In this document: piece by piece, positions 1 to 8,297 of the stretch
Layout of the letters: every line of letters starts with the position of its first letter
Numbering within the stretch: position 1 is the first letter of the stretch
DNA from: Candidatus Rokuibacteriota bacterium
GTDB lineage: Bacteria > Methylomirabilota > Methylomirabilia > Rokubacteriales > CSP1-6
Assembly: GCA_023248995.1 (NCBI GenBank)
Contig: JAHFDN010000001.1
Coordinates: forward strand, 186,001-250,000
DNA length: 64,000 bases
Direction: 5' to 3'
Made by a program: the position numbers and the translations under genes
The notes under the pieces: generated by a model
What the model saw: only the letters and a program-made list of their open reading frames with translations
Databases searched by the model: none
Told to the model about the DNA's origin: nothing

Positions 1-375
1 AACGTAGGCAACCTGGTCCAGCTTCTGGAGGTGCTCCATCACGAGGTCGCCCAGCTCCAGGCTCGAGATCTCCTTCTCGGCCCGGTCGTGGAGGCGCGCC
101 TCGATGTCCGCCACCACGTCGTCCACGGCCTGGACCCCCACCGAGCGCTTCTCGCAAGCCTTGAGGATGGAGGAGCGGAGCTTCTGTCGGTCGAACGGCT
201 CCCGCCGCCCATCCCGCTTGACCACCATGGGGAGCACGTCCTCAATGTACTCGTAGGTCGTGTAGCGGCGGCGGCACTTGAGGCATTCCCGGCGCCGGCG
301 GATGAACTCGCCGTCCCGCCCCACGCGCGAGTCCACCACCCGGTCCTCCGAATGCCCGCAGAACGGGCACTTCAT
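1..375 (-). CDS. nrdR: Transcriptional repressor NrdR (partial, runs off the left edge)
   Basis: NrdR represses ribonucleotide reductase genes by binding NrdR boxes in response to ATP/dATP. Translating the minus strand from an ATG at 375 gives 125 residues without a stop; the family is usually about 150 long. The start shows the zinc ribbon (MKCPFCGH, then [12 protein letters not shown]), followed by the ATP-cone sequence ([16 protein letters not shown]). The start codon overlaps the glyA stop as ATGA, which supports it and implies translational coupling. The ORF track omits it because its stop lies outside the window. Confidence 0.95.
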   Translation of the reverse strand, partial: MKCPFCGHSEDRVVDSRVGRDGEFIRRRRECLKCRRRYTTYEYIEDVLPMVVKRDGRREPFDRQKLRSSILKACEKRSVGVQAVDDVVADIEARLHDRAEKEISSLELGDLVMEHLQKLDQVAYV

Positions 376-1619
376 CTGAGCCTCTCCGGGTAGAGGGGGA
401 AGCGCGACGTGAGCTCGTGGACCTCGACCCGCACCGCCGCCTCGACCGAGGCGTTTCCCAGATTCGCCAGCACCCGATCGATCAGCGCGGCGATCTGGAC
501 CATCTCGGGCTCCTTCATCCCCCGGGTCGTCACGGCCGGCGTGCCGATGCGAACCCCGCTGGTCACCATAGGGCTTCGCGTCTCGAAGGGGATCGTGTTC
601 TTGTTCACGGTGATCCAGGCCCGATCCAGCGCCTCCTGCGCCTCCTTCCCCGTGATCCCCCGGCTCGTCAGATCCACCAGCATGAGGTGGGTGTCGGTCC
701 CGTTGGACACGAGCCGGTACTCCCGGCCCATGAGCGCTTCAGCCAGGACCCGGGCGTTCTTCACGATCTGGTGCTGGTAGGCCCGCCACTCGGGCGTCAG
801 CGCCTCCTTCAGGGCGACCGCCTTGGCCGCGATGATGTGCATCAGGGGGCCGCCCTGCACCCCCGGCATCACGATCTTGTCGAGAGCCTGGGCGCGGGCG
901 GTCCGGCACATGACCATGCCGCCGCGCGGGCCGCGGAGCGTCTTGTGGGTCGTGGTGGTGGTGAAGTCGGCGTAGGGGATCGGCGAGGGGTGAAGGCCGG
1001 CGGCCACGAGCCCCGCCGGGTGAGCGATGTCGGCCATCAGCGCCGCCCCCGCCTCATCGGCGATCTCTCTGAACGCCTTGAAGTCGATGGCGCGTGGGAA
1101 GGCCGACCCCCCTGCGATGATCAGCTTGGGTCGGTGCTCACGGGCCAGATCGCGGATCTGGTCGAAATCGATCAGCTCGGTGTCCTTGCGGACGCCGTAG
1201 GGAATGATCTTGTAAAACTTCCCGGAGAAGTTGACAGGGCTCCCCATGGTGAGGTGGCCGCCGTGGGAGAGGTTCGGCCCCAGGACCGTGTCTCCCGGCT
1301 GAAGCAGGGCGAAGTAGACCGCCATGTTGGCCTGGGAGCCCGAGTGCGGCTGGACGTTGGCGTGCTCGCACCCGAAGAGCTCCTTCGCGCGCGCGATGGC
1401 CAGCTCCTCGGCGATGTCCACCACCTCGCAGCCGCCGTAGTAGCGCCGGCCCGGGTAGCCCTCGGCGTACTTGTTGGTCATGACCGAGCCCATCGCCTCC
1501 AGCACCGCCTCGGAGACGAAGTTCTCGGAGGCGATCAGCTCGAGGTTGCGCGCCTGGCGCTCGGTCTCCGCGCGCAGGGCCTTGGCGATGTCCGGGTCCA
1601 CCTGATCAAGCCGACCCAT
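372..1619 (-). CDS. glyA: Serine hydroxymethyltransferase
   Basis: This is the PLP enzyme that interconverts serine and glycine while charging tetrahydrofolate with a one-carbon unit. The protein is 415 residues, normal for a bacterial GlyA. The N-terminal half has the substrate and PLP region ([26 protein letters not shown]). The PLP lysine lies in the motif [15 protein letters not shown] near residue 230. The start overlaps the end of rpiB by 14 bp and the stop overlaps nrdR by 4 bp, so it is the middle gene of an rpiB-glyA-nrdR unit. Its one-carbon product feeds the purine cluster upstream in the window. Confidence 0.97.
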   Translation of the reverse strand: MGRLDQVDPDIAKALRAETERQARNLELIASENFVSEAVLEAMGSVMTNKYAEGYPGRRYYGGCEVVDIAEELAIARAKELFGCEHANVQPHSGSQANMAVYFALLQPGDTVLGPNLSHGGHLTMGSPVNFSGKFYKIIPYGVRKDTELIDFDQIRDLAREHRPKLIIAGGSAFPRAIDFKAFREIADEAGAALMADIAHPAGLVAAGLHPSPIPYADFTTTTTHKTLRGPRGGMVMCRTARAQALDKIVMPGVQGGPLMHIIAAKAVALKEALTPEWRAYQHQIVKNARVLAEALMGREYRLVSNGTDTHLMLVDLTSRGITGKEAQEALDRAWITVNKNTIPFETRSPMVTSGVRIGTPAVTTRGMKEPEMVQIAALIDRVLANLGNASVEAAVRVEVHELTSRFPLYPERLR

Positions 1620-2085
1620 GGAAGTCCTCTTCCTTTCCCTGCAGGTAGCGCCGCTCGATCTGGACGATCTTGCCGATGCGCCGCTCGTGGCGACCGCCGG
1701 CGAAGGCGGTGACGAGCCACATCTGGAGGATCTCCAGCCCCAGCTCCCCGTCCATCAGTCGCCCGCCGAGGGTCAACACGTTGGCGTCGTTGTGCTCCCG
1801 GCTCATCCGGGCGGTAAACGGGTCCGAGCAGAGGGCCGCCCGCACGCCCGGGACCTTGTTGGCGCTCATCGCCATGCCGATCCCGGTGCCGCAGACTAGA
1901 ACGCCACGCTCAGCCTTGCCTGACGCCACGGATTCAGCCACCTGGAGCGCGTAGTCCGGGTAGTCAACGGATTCGGTGGAGTGGGTGCCGAAATCCAGGA
2001 TCTGGTGGCCGGTTTCGATCAGCCAGGCCTTGAGGGCTTCCTTCAGCTCCCAGCCGGCGTGGTCGGCCCCGAGAGCGATGACCAT
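1606..2085 (-). CDS. rpiB: Ribose-5-phosphate isomerase B
   Basis: RpiB interconverts ribose 5-phosphate and ribulose 5-phosphate. The family start pattern is present ([16 protein letters not shown]), as is the catalytic cysteine loop ([16 protein letters not shown]). The ORF track opens at a GTG at 2100. Two tandem ATGs at 2088 and 2085 match the family N-terminus better, and I use 2085. A GGGGAG lies just upstream, but a strong promoter places the expected transcript start at about 2092, which would exclude it. The protein carries a C-terminal tail of about 15 residues beyond the usual domain that overlaps glyA. Confidence 0.93.
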   Translation of the reverse strand: MVIALGADHAGWELKEALKAWLIETGHQILDFGTHSTESVDYPDYALQVAESVASGKAERGVLVCGTGIGMAMSANKVPGVRAALCSDPFTARMSREHNDANVLTLGGRLMDGELGLEILQMWLVTAFAGGRHERRIGKIVQIERRYLQGKEEDFHGSA

Positions 2086-2098
2086 CATGACGCTCCCC

Positions 2099-2128
2099 AC
2101 GTTACGGCCGGGCTCACCACAAAGTCAA
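2099..2128 (-). promoter_or_regulatory. Sigma70-type promoter for rpiB-glyA-nrdR
   Basis: On the minus strand, TTGACT at 2123-2128 and TAACGT at 2099-2104 are separated by 18 bp. The expected transcription start near 2092 is only 3-7 nt ahead of the rpiB ATGs, so the transcript would be nearly leaderless. This is read from sequence only. Confidence 0.55.
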
Positions 2129-2165
2129 GTGGAAACCCGGCAAGCTCCCCCAACCCGTGGAGTGT

Positions 2166-3524
2166 CTAGACAACCGGGACCGTCGTTCCGGCTTCGGCCA
2201 CCGTCGCCGACCAGCCGAGGGCCTGGCTGATCTTTTCCCGGAGGGCGAGAGCGGCCTCGGGCTCGCCGTGGACGATGTAGGTCATCCGCGGCGGGCGCTT
2301 GAAGCCCTTGAGCCAGCGCAGAATCTCACCCTGATCGGCGTGGGCCGAGTAGGCGTCGCTCACCACCACCTGAGCGCGCACGGCCACTTCCTCGCCGAAG
2401 ATCCTGACCTCGCGCGCGCCGTCCTTGAGGAGCCGCCCCCGCGTGCCGGCCGCCTGATAGCCGACGAAGAGGACCGTGGTCCGCGGATCGGGGAGGCGGC
2501 GGCGCAGGTGATGGAGCACCCGGCCGCCGGTGGCCATCCCGCTCCCCGCGATCACGATGACGGGCCCGTCCACGTCATTGAGGGCCTTGGAATCCTGCAC
2601 GCTCCTGGCCAGGTGGAAGCGGCGCGGGACGAACGGGCCCGTCGCGGGGTCTTCCTCCTCGGGGTGCCGGGCGTAGATCGCCGTGGCCTCGATGGCCATG
2701 GGGCTATCCAGGTACACAGCCAGCGTCGGGATCCGCCCGGTCTCCTCGAGCTCGCGGAGCGTGTAGAGGACCTCCTGGCTCCGCCCCACGGCGAAAGCGG
2801 GGATCAGGAGCCACCCCTTCTCGTCCACCGCGCGCTGGACTGCCTGGACGAGCAGCGCCGCGGGGTCTTCCCGGGGATGGAGGCGGTTACCGTAGGTGGA
2901 TTCGACGAGGAGGACGTCCGCCTCCGGGACCGGCTCGGGGTCGGGCATGATCGGCACGTCGTAGCGCCCGAGGTCACCCGAGTGGACGAGGCGCGTCTCT
3001 CCCACCCTCACTTCCATGATCGCCGCTCCCAGGATGTGACCCGAGCGCACGAAGCGCGCGCTCACTCCCCGCCCCACGGCCACGGACGTGTTCACGGCCA
3101 CGGGCCTGACGAGCCCCAGCACCTTCTGCGCGTCGCCCACCGTGAAGAGTGGCAGGGCGGGTGTGTGCTTGGAGGTCCCGTGGCGGTTGGCGTACTCCGC
3201 CTCTTCCTCTTGGAGGTGGGCCGCGTCGGGGAGCATGATCCTGAGCAGCTCCGCCGTGCCGCTCGTGCAGTAGACAGGGCCCGTGAAACCCGTCCGCACG
3301 ACGCGGGGCAGATAGCCCGAGTGGTCAATGTGCGCGTGGCTCAGGAGAACGGCGGTGAGCCCGGCGGGGTCGAACGGCGGCGGCGCCCAGTTCCTGAGCC
3401 GAAGCTCCTTCAGCCCCTGGAAGAGCCCGCACTCGAGCAGAAGGCGCCCCTGACCCGTGTCGAGGAGGAACTTGGAGCCTGTGACGGTACCGGCAGCGCC
3501 AAGGAACGTGAGCGACGCTGTCAC
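2166..3524 (-). CDS. MBL-fold / beta-CASP RNA-processing nuclease
   Basis: This is a 452-residue metallo-beta-lactamase-fold protein of the beta-CASP (CPSF-73-like, YsiK-type) family, expected to cleave RNA with two zinc ions. The zinc-binding HAHIDH is at residues 63-68. The downstream histidine and aspartate motifs are SGHILGAA and HSGDLG, and the beta-CASP motif is GSGMATGGRV near residue 320. The final histidine motif is YIVHGEPEA. The start is GTG at 3524, inside a 44-bp repeat that also carries the last codons of thiI. In the presumed ancestral arrangement this GTG overlapped the thiI stop as GTGA. A TRAP cassette now separates the two genes. Confidence 0.92.
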   Translation of the reverse strand: MTASLTFLGAAGTVTGSKFLLDTGQGRLLLECGLFQGLKELRLRNWAPPPFDPAGLTAVLLSHAHIDHSGYLPRVVRTGFTGPVYCTSGTAELLRIMLPDAAHLQEEEAEYANRHGTSKHTPALPLFTVGDAQKVLGLVRPVAVNTSVAVGRGVSARFVRSGHILGAAIMEVRVGETRLVHSGDLGRYDVPIMPDPEPVPEADVLLVESTYGNRLHPREDPAALLVQAVQRAVDEKGWLLIPAFAVGRSQEVLYTLRELEETGRIPTLAVYLDSPMAIEATAIYARHPEEEDPATGPFVPRRFHLARSVQDSKALNDVDGPVIVIAGSGMATGGRVLHHLRRRLPDPRTTVLFVGYQAAGTRGRLLKDGAREVRIFGEEVAVRAQVVVSDAYSAHADQGEILRWLKGFKRPPRMTYIVHGEPEAALALREKISQALGWSATVAEAGTTVPVV

Positions 3525-3557
3525 GGAGAGAGCGACTCCTTCTCCGCGGCACGCGCC
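3514..3557. repeat. 44-bp perfect direct repeat, copy 1 (left flank of TRAP cassette)
   Basis: It is identical over 44 bases to 6897-6940 and in the same orientation; the flanking bases differ at both ends. On the minus strand it contains the last 12 thiI codons including the stop, plus the first codons of the beta-CASP gene. The two copies lie 3383 bp apart and bracket the TAXI/TRAP genes. Confidence 0.97.
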
Positions 3558-3636
3558 GCCTTAAAGGCCCTGAGTCTCCCTATGCAACGCACGTCCACGA
3601 TGGGCATGTCTTCCTCGTTGTGTCTCCTCCGTTCCC

Positions 3637-3664
3637 TCTTGGCGTCCTTGGCGTCTTGGCGGTC
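3637..3664. repeat. Short tandem repeat, unit TTGGCGTC
   Basis: Three imperfect units (TTGGCGTCC, TTGGCGTC, TTGGCGGTC) lie just past the TRAP permease stop codon. Nothing else recognisable is in the 113 bases between the permease and repeat copy 1. The array is non-coding and could be a remnant of the inserted segment. Confidence 0.6.
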
Positions 3665-3670
3665 GAGAAC

Positions 3671-5821
3671 TTAGGCGCCGCGCTGGAGCCGTTCGATGCG
3701 CTCCACGTCCAGCTCCACCGCCGCTCCATCGGTGCTGGCAGCCGCCGGGGCGGACGGAGCCGCGGCCGGTACCGGGGCCATCCACTGGGCCACCACCACC
3801 ACGCCCAGCAGGGCCAACCCTATCAGGTCCGTGATGTACCCGGGCACGATGAGCAGGATGGCCGCCACGAGGAGGACAGCCCGCTGCCACATCGAGGCCG
3901 GCCGCATAAGGTACCCGTGCAGGCTCGCGGCCAGGCAGGTCACCCCGATGGAGGCCGAGGCGATCGTGGTAATGATCTCTGCCCAGCTCCCCACGAACAG
4001 GAGCGAGGGGCCGTACACGAACATGAAGGGCACGATAAACCCCGTGGCCCCCAGCTGCACGGCGGCGATCCCGGTAGCCCAGAGGGGCGTCTTCCCGATG
4101 CCGGCGGCCGCGTACACGGCCATGGCCACCGGCGGGGTGATGGCCGAGATGATCGCGAAGTAGAAGACGAACATGTGGGCCGCGATGGGAACCACGCCAA
4201 GCTTGATGAGAGCCGGGATCAGGAGGGCTGCCTGCACGATGTAGGCGGCTGTGGTGGGCATCCCCATGCCCAGGATGATGCCGGCGGTCATGGTGAGGAC
4301 AAGGGCCGGGATCAGGCTGTCCCGGGCTGCCGCCAGGACGAGGCTGGTGAACTGGAGCCCCGCCCCCGTGAGGGCGATCACCCCGATCACTATCCCGGCA
4401 GAGGCGCAGGCCGCCGCCACCCCCAGCGTATTCTTGGCGCCGTCCACCAGGGCCGGACCGAACATCCCGAGACAATCCGGCTTGAGGCGCTCGCGGCCCG
4501 TCCGCGAGGCGATGCGGATGGCTGCCAGCGCCGCGAACCCGACCGTCAACACCAGGTTCGCGTTGCTGGCCAGCAGGAAGCGCTGCAGGAGGCCCGGAAG
4601 GGCTGTTCCGAAAGTCTCCCGCGCCGCCACGTGCATCTCGGGCAGGAGGTACTCGATCAGCAGGACGGGCAGCACGAGCCAGCTTAATCGCCCCAGCCAG
4701 GGGGACAACGCGGCCCCCACGATCCCCCACAGGGCCGCCATGGGCGCCGTATATCCGGCAAGCATCAGGTACACGATGATGAACACCGGCACGAAGAGGT
4801 GGCCACGCGCGCCGATGACCTCGCCCAGCCTGGGCAGCTCCGCGCGCGGCAGCCCCAGGAGCCCCGTGCGTCGCGCCTCGAAGTGGATGGCCATGAAGAG
4901 GGCCAGGTAGTAGAGGATGGCCGGGATAGCCGCGTGCTTGGCGACCTCGATATACGGGATCCCGAGGAACTCGGCCATGACGAAGGCGGCGGCCCCCATC
5001 ACGGGCGGCATGATCTGACCACCGGTGGATGCCACCGCCTCCACCGCCGCCGCGAAGTGGGGGCGAAAGCCCGTCCGCTTCATCAGCGGGATGGTGAGCC
5101 AGCCGTCCACCATCACGTTGGCCACGGCGCTCCCCGAGATGGTGCCGAAGAGCCCGCTGGAGATGCACGAGACCTTGCCCGGCCCCCCGGGGGTGTGGCC
5201 GGCCAGGGAGGACGCGAAATCCATGAAGAGCTTGCCCGCGCCCGACTGTTCCAGGAAGGCCCCGAAGATCACGAAGAGGATCACGTACGTGGCCGAGACG
5301 TCCAGCGGGATGCCGAAGATGCCGTCGGTGGTCAAATACATCTGGTCCAGGACGAGTTCCAGGGAAAACCCCCGGTGGCGCAGCGGGCCCGGCAGGTACG
5401 GCCCGCCCAGGGCGTAGACAAGGAAGACCAACGCCGTGATGGGCAGAGCCGGGCCGATGGTCCGCCGCGTCGCCTCGAGGACCACCAGGGTCAAGGCGGC
5501 AGCGAAGGCTATGTCGGACGCCGCGAGGGGGTCCACCCAGTTATACCGGGTGACGACATATTCGTAGTTCCAGAAGAGATAGCCGATGGCCGCAAGGGAA
5601 AAGGCCAGCGCCACCCAGTCGGCGGCGCTGGCCCGCTGGCGCGGGGAGCCATGCCCCGCCGGGAGCCAGAGGAAGATCAGGGCGAGGGCGAATGCCAGGT
5701 GCACGCCCCTGAAAAAGAGGGCCTCGGGCCGGCCGAAGGCGCCCGCGTAAATGTGATACACGGACATGGCCAGCGCCAGCCAGCGCACCAGACCGCCAAG
5801 CCGCCCGCTCAGCTCTCGCAC
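3671..5821 (-). CDS. TRAP transporter fused permease (DctQM-type, TAXI family)
   Basis: This 716-residue membrane protein combines the small (DctQ, about 4 helices) and large (DctM, about 12 helices) TRAP permease subunits in one chain, as is usual for TAXI-type systems. It would import a substrate captured by the periplasmic TAXI receptor, driven by an ion gradient. The N-terminal quarter has four hydrophobic segments; the large domain follows, with signature stretches such as GLFGTISGSAVANV, GGQIMPPVMGAAAF and GMGMPTTAAY. The start is GTG with GAGGGG about 6 nt upstream, and it follows the receptor gene by 40 bp. Substrate cannot be told from sequence; TAXI systems often carry dicarboxylates or amino acids. 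Confidence 0.93.
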   Translation of the reverse strand: MRELSGRLGGLVRWLALAMSVYHIYAGAFGRPEALFFRGVHLAFALALIFLWLPAGHGSPRQRASAADWVALAFSLAAIGYLFWNYEYVVTRYNWVDPLAASDIAFAAALTLVVLEATRRTIGPALPITALVFLVYALGGPYLPGPLRHRGFSLELVLDQMYLTTDGIFGIPLDVSATYVILFVIFGAFLEQSGAGKLFMDFASSLAGHTPGGPGKVSCISSGLFGTISGSAVANVMVDGWLTIPLMKRTGFRPHFAAAVEAVASTGGQIMPPVMGAAAFVMAEFLGIPYIEVAKHAAIPAILYYLALFMAIHFEARRTGLLGLPRAELPRLGEVIGARGHLFVPVFIIVYLMLAGYTAPMAALWGIVGAALSPWLGRLSWLVLPVLLIEYLLPEMHVAARETFGTALPGLLQRFLLASNANLVLTVGFAALAAIRIASRTGRERLKPDCLGMFGPALVDGAKNTLGVAAACASAGIVIGVIALTGAGLQFTSLVLAAARDSLIPALVLTMTAGIILGMGMPTTAAYIVQAALLIPALIKLGVVPIAAHMFVFYFAIISAITPPVAMAVYAAAGIGKTPLWATGIAAVQLGATGFIVPFMFVYGPSLLFVGSWAEIITTIASASIGVTCLAASLHGYLMRPASMWQRAVLLVAAILLIVPGYITDLIGLALLGVVVVAQWMAPVPAAAPSAPAAASTDGAAVELDVERIERLQRGA

Positions 5822-5861
5822 CCTACCCCTCGATTGCCAATGACCCGACGGCCGACTTCGC

Positions 5862-6812
5862 TTACTTGATGGCCCCCGTTTCCTTGTAGTACTTCAGCGC
5901 GCCCGGATGGTACGGCACGCCCACGTCCAGCGCCATCTCCGCCAGCGTCAGGTCCTTCACGTCCTTCACCACCGCCGCGAGAGCGGGGATGTTCGTTGCC
6001 AGGGCCTTGGTGATGCCGTACACCAAGTCGTCGCTCAGGTCGGCCCGCACGATGAGATGCGTGTACGTGCCGAAGGTAAGTATGTCTGTCTCCTGGAACC
6101 TATAGACCCCCTTCGCAATGGGGATCCTGCGGCGGGCATAGCCGGCGTTCAGCTTGAGGATGGCCTGATGCTTGTCGTCGGGGATGTCCAGCAGGCGGAT
6201 CTTGCGCGAGCTTCCCAGGTCCAGCAGGGCGGCGGCCGGGATAGTGCTGATGAAGGTGAAGGCCTGGATGTGGCCGTCCTTCATCAGGGCCACCGAATCG
6301 TTATAGGACCCGAAGTTCACCTTGGTCAAGTCCTTATAGGAGAGACCGTACACTTCCAAGATATGGCGTGTCATCTGTTCGCCTGTGTTCCCCCGAGGCT
6401 GGGTCCCGATGGCCTTCCCCTTGAGGTCGGCCACCGTCTTGATCCCGCTGTCGTCCAGGACAGCGATCTGGAAGTACTGGAGATACAGCGTGGCCAACTG
6501 ACGGACGTTCGTGGTGGGGGCTTTGAACGGGTCGCGGCCCACCACCCCGTCCGCCGTAGAGACGGCGTTGCCGAAGCCGATCTCGGCCTTGCCGGTCTCC
6601 ACCCCTTGCACGTTGATGATGCCGGCCCCCGGCTGCACGATGGCCGAGGCACCGGGCACATTCTTCTTGATCAGCTCGCCGATGGCCCCACCCAAGGGGT
6701 ACCACGAGCCGCCCTGCGGCCCCGTCATGATCCGGAGTTCCTCGGCCCCGACAGGCGCGGCGATCAACGCGAGAACCTCGAAAATCACCGCGATCAACAT
6801 CACACGTTTCAT
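5862..6812 (-). CDS. TAXI family TRAP transporter periplasmic receptor
   Basis: This is the extracytoplasmic solute-binding protein of a TRAP transporter. The ORF track extends upstream into the repeat, but the true start is the ATG at 6812. That start gives 316 residues, has a GGGGGG ribosome-binding site, and opens with a clean signal peptide (MKRVMLIAVIFEVLALIAAPVGA). The mature protein begins EELRIMTGPQGGSWYPLGGAIGE, the TAXI hallmark, and contains NTGEQM and the C-terminal PYHPGALKYYKETG. It is the first gene of the two-gene transport cassette lying inside the 44-bp repeats. Confidence 0.94.
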   Translation of the reverse strand: MKRVMLIAVIFEVLALIAAPVGAEELRIMTGPQGGSWYPLGGAIGELIKKNVPGASAIVQPGAGIINVQGVETGKAEIGFGNAVSTADGVVGRDPFKAPTTNVRQLATLYLQYFQIAVLDDSGIKTVADLKGKAIGTQPRGNTGEQMTRHILEVYGLSYKDLTKVNFGSYNDSVALMKDGHIQAFTFISTIPAAALLDLGSSRKIRLLDIPDDKHQAILKLNAGYARRRIPIAKGVYRFQETDILTFGTYTHLIVRADLSDDLVYGITKALATNIPALAAVVKDVKDLTLAEMALDVGVPYHPGALKYYKETGAIK

Positions 6813-6841
6813 GATTCCCCCCCGAGTTTCCGGGCGGCGCG

Positions 6842-6907
6842 TCAGGCGCCGCTCTGTTCCTTCAACGCCCGCAGCAGGATCTCCTCCAGCTCGAAGGACG
6901 CTGTCAC
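6842..6907 (-). CDS. Possible 21-residue micro-ORF at the cassette junction
   Basis: A GTG at 6907 overlaps the thiI stop as GTGA and opens a 21-codon frame ending at TGA 6842. It starts with the same four residues as the beta-CASP nuclease because it lies in repeat copy 2, then diverges (FELEEILLRALKEQ). It most likely marks a truncated remnant created by the insertion, perhaps fused to the tail of a gene brought in with the cassette. It could be translated by coupling to thiI, but no function can be assigned. Confidence 0.25.
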   Translation of the reverse strand: MTASFELEEILLRALKEQSGA

Positions 6908-6940
6908 GGAGAGAGCGACTCCTTCTCCGCGGCACGCGCC
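6897..6940. repeat. 44-bp perfect direct repeat, copy 2 (right flank of TRAP cassette)
   Basis: This is the exact second copy of 3514-3557. It lies at the native 3' end of thiI and encodes that protein's last residues (ARAAEKESLSP), its stop, and a few bases beyond. Confidence 0.97.
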
Positions 6941-8145
6941 CGGCGGGCTGACGGGTACGGTCCCGCTCCGGGCGGGAACTCGAACGTCTCGAGCACGGCT
7001 CCCTCCGACCCCTGCCGCACCAGGGCGTCCAGGTTCAGCCGTTCCTCCGCGCGCAGGATCTCGTCGGCCGACACGTGGGTCGCGGGATGCTTGGGAACGA
7101 AAAGCGTGCAGCAGTCCTGGTCGGGCTCGATGGAGATCTCGAACGTCCCGAGGTGCTGGGCCTGGGCGGTGATCTCCTGCTTATCCATGCCGATGAGGGG
7201 CCGGAGGATGGGGAGATCCGCCGCCTCGTCGATCCGCGCGAGGTTCGGGAGAGTCTGGGAGGCCACCTGGCCGAGGCTCTCCCCCGTCACGAGGGCCGGG
7301 GCGCCGGTCGCGCGGGCCAGGATCTCCGCGATCCGCACCATGAGCCGGCGGTAGACCACCACGCGGGCCGGCGGCGGCACCGAGAGCACGACCTCCCGCT
7401 GGATCTCGCCGAAGGGGACCAGGTAGAGACGCGAGAAGTACTGCCACTGGGTGAGGCGCTCCACCAGGGCGCGCGCCTTGGCCTGGGACGTCGGCCCGAG
7501 GTACGGGACGCTGTGGAAGTGCACGAACTCCACGCGGCAGCCGCGCTTCATCATCCGCCACGCGGCGACGGGAGAGTCGATCCCCCCCGACAGGAGGCTC
7601 ATCACCGTCCCGCTCGATCCGACCGGCAGCCCCCCGGGCCCGGGCTCGCGGTCGAAGTAGATGAAGGTCTCGTCGGGAAGCACCTCCACGTAGATCGTGA
7701 GCGCCGGGTCGTCGAGGTCCACCCGCGTCTTGACCCGCTCGAGGACGAAGGAGCCGAGCTCCCGGTTGAGCTCCATCGAGGTCAGCGGATACGTTTTGAA
7801 GGCCCGCCGCGCGCTGATCCTGAAAGACTCGAACTGCCGTCCCTCGACCAGCCGCCCGACCGCCGACTTGATCGAGTCCAGGCCGGACGGCACCCGCTGG
7901 GCGAGGGCCAGGTTCGCGATGCCGAAGACGCGGCCGACGCGCTCCCGGACCCTGTCGGGATCAGGGTTTCCCTCGAGGTCGAGCATGAGCCGCCCCGGGA
8001 ACTGGACGACCCCGACCGGCTGGAGGTCCGCCGTCGCCCGCTCCAGGTTCTGGCGGAGATGGCGCAGGAACATCGGTCGGTGCCCGGCCTTCAGGCTGAT
8101 CTCGTGATAGTGGAGGAGCAGGCAGGGCCGGAGGCGCGGCGTCAT
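6904..8145 (-). CDS. thiI: tRNA 4-thiouridine synthase ThiI (no rhodanese domain)
   Basis: ThiI adenylates U8 of tRNA for 4-thiouridine formation and in many bacteria supplies sulfur for thiamine synthesis. At 413 residues it has the NFLD/THUMP N-terminal half and the PP-loop SGGIDSPVA at 186-192. It ends soon after the QDCC motif near residue 345, so it lacks the C-terminal rhodanese domain of enterobacterial ThiI. Sulfur would therefore come directly from a cysteine desulfurase such as the IscS encoded at the right end of the window. The start ATG overlaps the stop of a 44-residue gene as ATGA. Confidence 0.95.
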   Translation of the reverse strand: MTPRLRPCLLLHYHEISLKAGHRPMFLRHLRQNLERATADLQPVGVVQFPGRLMLDLEGNPDPDRVRERVGRVFGIANLALAQRVPSGLDSIKSAVGRLVEGRQFESFRISARRAFKTYPLTSMELNRELGSFVLERVKTRVDLDDPALTIYVEVLPDETFIYFDREPGPGGLPVGSSGTVMSLLSGGIDSPVAAWRMMKRGCRVEFVHFHSVPYLGPTSQAKARALVERLTQWQYFSRLYLVPFGEIQREVVLSVPPPARVVVYRRLMVRIAEILARATGAPALVTGESLGQVASQTLPNLARIDEAADLPILRPLIGMDKQEITAQAQHLGTFEISIEPDQDCCTLFVPKHPATHVSADEILRAEERLNLDALVRQGSEGAVLETFEFPPGAGPYPSARRARAAEKESLSP

Positions 8146-8276
8146 TCCGCTCTCTCCAGGGGCTTCGGATGCTTCAGCCGACGCCGGTAGGCGGTCTTCG
8201 GCACCTCCACCTTCGGCGGCTTCCTCGGCATCGGCTTCCTCACCCTCGCGTGCGCGGGCTTCTTCTTCCGTCCCAT
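8142..8276 (-). CDS. Small highly basic protein of 44 residues, unknown function
   Basis: This gene is too short for the ORF track. ATG at 8276 reads 44 codons to a TGA at 8142 that overlaps the thiI ATG as ATGA, the same junction style as most neighbours. The product begins MGRKKKPAHARVRK and is rich in Lys, Arg and Pro, with an estimated net charge well above +10, suggesting nucleic-acid or ribosome binding. It follows the mobA stop by 21 bp and has no strong ribosome-binding site. I do not recognise a family; the overlap and composition are the evidence that it is real. Confidence 0.55.
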   Translation of the reverse strand: MGRKKKPAHARVRKPMPRKPPKVEVPKTAYRRRLKHPKPLERAE

Positions 8277-8297
8277 GCGAGCAGTATACGCCAGAGG

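Noticed and set aside
417-1712. 431-codon plus-strand ORF opposite glyA and rpiB
   Set aside because: It is antisense to two certain genes, His/Arg/Gly-rich with no family features; long open antisense frames are expected at this GC content.
3561-5168. 535-codon minus-strand ORF within the TRAP permease
   Set aside because: It is the permease read in another frame; it lacks hydrophobic segments and is Arg/Gly/Pro/His-rich.
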